Positions 6,334-7,233 of a stretch of DNA of 7,233 nucleotides are shown here, piece by piece. The DNA comes from Crocinitomicaceae bacterium (lineage in GTDB: Bacteria > Bacteroidota > Bacteroidia > Flavobacteriales_D > Crocinitomicaceae), in contig DQTF01000052.1 of NCBI GenBank assembly GCA_015662935.1, positions 1-7,233 of the forward strand, written 5' to 3'. Position 1 is the first letter of the stretch, and the number at the start of each line of letters is the position of its first letter. A program made the position numbers and the translations under genes. Under the pieces are notes generated by a model. That model ran no database searches and was not told the origin of the DNA. It was given only the letters and a program-made list of their open reading frames with translations.

Positions 6334-6341
6334 TATATTTG
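6334..6341 (+). promoter_or_regulatory. -7 box (TATATTTG) for the E1 dehydrogenase gene
   Basis: An exact TAnnTTTG lies 22 bases before the ATG at 6364. No TTG is found at the normal -33 distance, since the only TTTG nearby (6324-6327) is six bases away. The position matches the pattern at the other genes here. Confidence 0.5.
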
Positions 6342-6363
6342 TTTCTAGAAAACTCAATGAAAC

Positions 6364-7233
6364 ATGGCTTCAAAAGTAGCATCTCAATCAAAAATTTTCA
6401 CGGACAAAGAATCATTACTTAGCGCATTTCAATTTATGTGCAAAGCTAAAACGCTTGCAGAAAAGTATGAAGCAAACAAAGAAGTAACGGCAAAATATGT
6501 ACACGCTACTTCTCGTGGCCATGAAGCGATACAGATAGCTTGTGGGATGCATTTAAAGCCGCAAGATTGGGTTTCTCCTTATTACCGAGATGACAGTATT
6601 CTCCTTTCTATTGGAATGACTCCTTACGAATTGATGTTGCAAGTTTTTGCAAAGAAAGATGATCCTTTTTCTGGAGGTAGAACGTATTATTGCCACCCTT
6701 CTTTGAACAGAGAAGACATGCCTAAAATTCCGCATCAATCTTCTGCAACAGGGATGCAAGCAATTCCAACAACAGGAGTTGCAATGGGGATTCAATACAA
6801 AGAATTGCAAGGTTTAGCCGAAGATTTTGGAGGGGATAATCCTGTGGTTGTTTGTTCTTTGGGTGATGCTTCTTGCACAGAAGGAGAAGTCTCTGAAGCG
6901 TTTCAAATGGCAGCGTTGAAACAATATCCTATTATCTATTTAGTGCAAGATAACGGCTGGGATATTTCAGCAAATGCAGAAGAAACAAGAGCGCAAGACA
7001 TTACTAAATATGCGCAAGGTTTCAATGGAATTGAGGTCAGAACAATTGATGGAAGTGATTTTGATGAGTCTTATCAAACAATGGAGGAAGTAATTTCAAT
7101 TGTTCGAAAGGAAAGACGACCGTTTATTGTTCATGCGAAAGTTCCGTTGCTAGGACACCACACTTCTGGAGTTCGTAAGGAATGGTACCGAGATGATTTA
7201 GAGGAAGCAGCAACCAGAGATCCTTATCCAAAA
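6364..7233 (+). CDS. 2-oxo acid dehydrogenase E1 component, thiamine-diphosphate dependent (3' end beyond window)
   Basis: The first 290 codons are present and the frame is open at the window end. E1 decarboxylates a 2-oxo acid on thiamine diphosphate and passes the acyl group to the lipoyl arm of E2. The branched-chain (2-oxoisovalerate) complex is the best guess for the substrate. The alpha-subunit fold is recognisable from RGHEAIQIACG 51-61, the active-site region WVSPYYRDD 69-77, FSGGRTYYCHPS 102-113, IPHQSSATGMQAIPTTGVAMG 122-142, and the cofactor motif running from GDASCTEGEVSEAF at 167 to VQDNGWDIS at 194-202. GHHTSG lies at 264-269. The motif has Ala where most families have the third Gly of GDG, and Asp-Asn where NN is usual. 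Bacteroidota often carry a fused alpha-beta E1 of roughly 650-700 residues with such a motif, and this gene may be one, but its second half is not visible. An earlier ATG at 6357 is in another frame that soon stops. Confidence 0.85.
   Translation, partial: MASKVASQSKIFTDKESLLSAFQFMCKAKTLAEKYEANKEVTAKYVHATSRGHEAIQIACGMHLKPQDWVSPYYRDDSILLSIGMTPYELMLQVFAKKDDPFSGGRTYYCHPSLNREDMPKIPHQSSATGMQAIPTTGVAMGIQYKELQGLAEDFGGDNPVVVCSLGDASCTEGEVSEAFQMAALKQYPIIYLVQDNGWDISANAEETRAQDITKYAQGFNGIEVRTIDGSDFDESYQTMEEVISIVRKERRPFIVHAKVPLLGHHTSGVRKEWYRDDLEEAATRDPYPK

Noticed and set aside
6357..6420. ATG at 6357 as the start of the E1 gene
   Set aside because: It lies in a different frame that ends after about 17 codons. 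The frame from 6364 carries all E1 motifs.

Overview
The window reads as an ordinary chromosomal stretch from an AT-rich member of the Bacteroidota, most likely a flavobacterium-like organism. Three things point there. Two secreted proteins end in C-terminal sorting domains of the type IX secretion system (T9SS). Genes have no Shine-Dalgarno sequence. Five start sites are preceded by the Bacteroidota -7 box TAnnTTTG. I cannot name a genus from the sequence.

Layout, left to right. (1) A perfect 11-bp hairpin at the left edge, then a complete thiolase (66-1241, +) closed by a good rho-independent terminator. (2) A 399-residue secreted Asp-box repeat protein with a T9SS tail (1370-2569, +). (3) A broken response-regulator receiver domain (about 2622-2957, +) that has lost its N-terminal acidic pocket, its start codon and any output domain. 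(4) A complete DbpA-like DEAD-box RNA helicase (2963-4273, +) whose promoter lies in the tail of the broken gene. (5) Convergent to it, a 441-residue secreted protein (4292-5617, -) with a large glycine-rich domain resembling that of the animal receptor kinases ALK/LTK, a beta-sandwich linker and a T9SS tail. (6) A 428-bp AT-rich intergenic region with two divergent promoters and a long imperfect inverted repeat. (7) A 77-residue single-pass membrane protein of unknown function (6046-6279, +). (8) The first 290 codons of a thiamine-diphosphate 2-oxo acid dehydrogenase E1 (6364 to the window end, +).

The genes do not form one system. Nearly every one has its own promoter-like box and they cover unrelated jobs: acyl-CoA thiolysis, surface or secreted proteins, ribosome-related RNA remodelling and 2-oxo acid oxidation. 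Thiolase and the E1 enzyme both belong to acyl-CoA metabolism, but five unrelated features and a strand switch separate them. I found no convincing new multi-gene system. The points most worth a second look are the ALK/LTK-like glycine-rich T9SS cargo, the inverted repeat that overlaps the promoter of the small membrane protein, and the response-regulator remnant.
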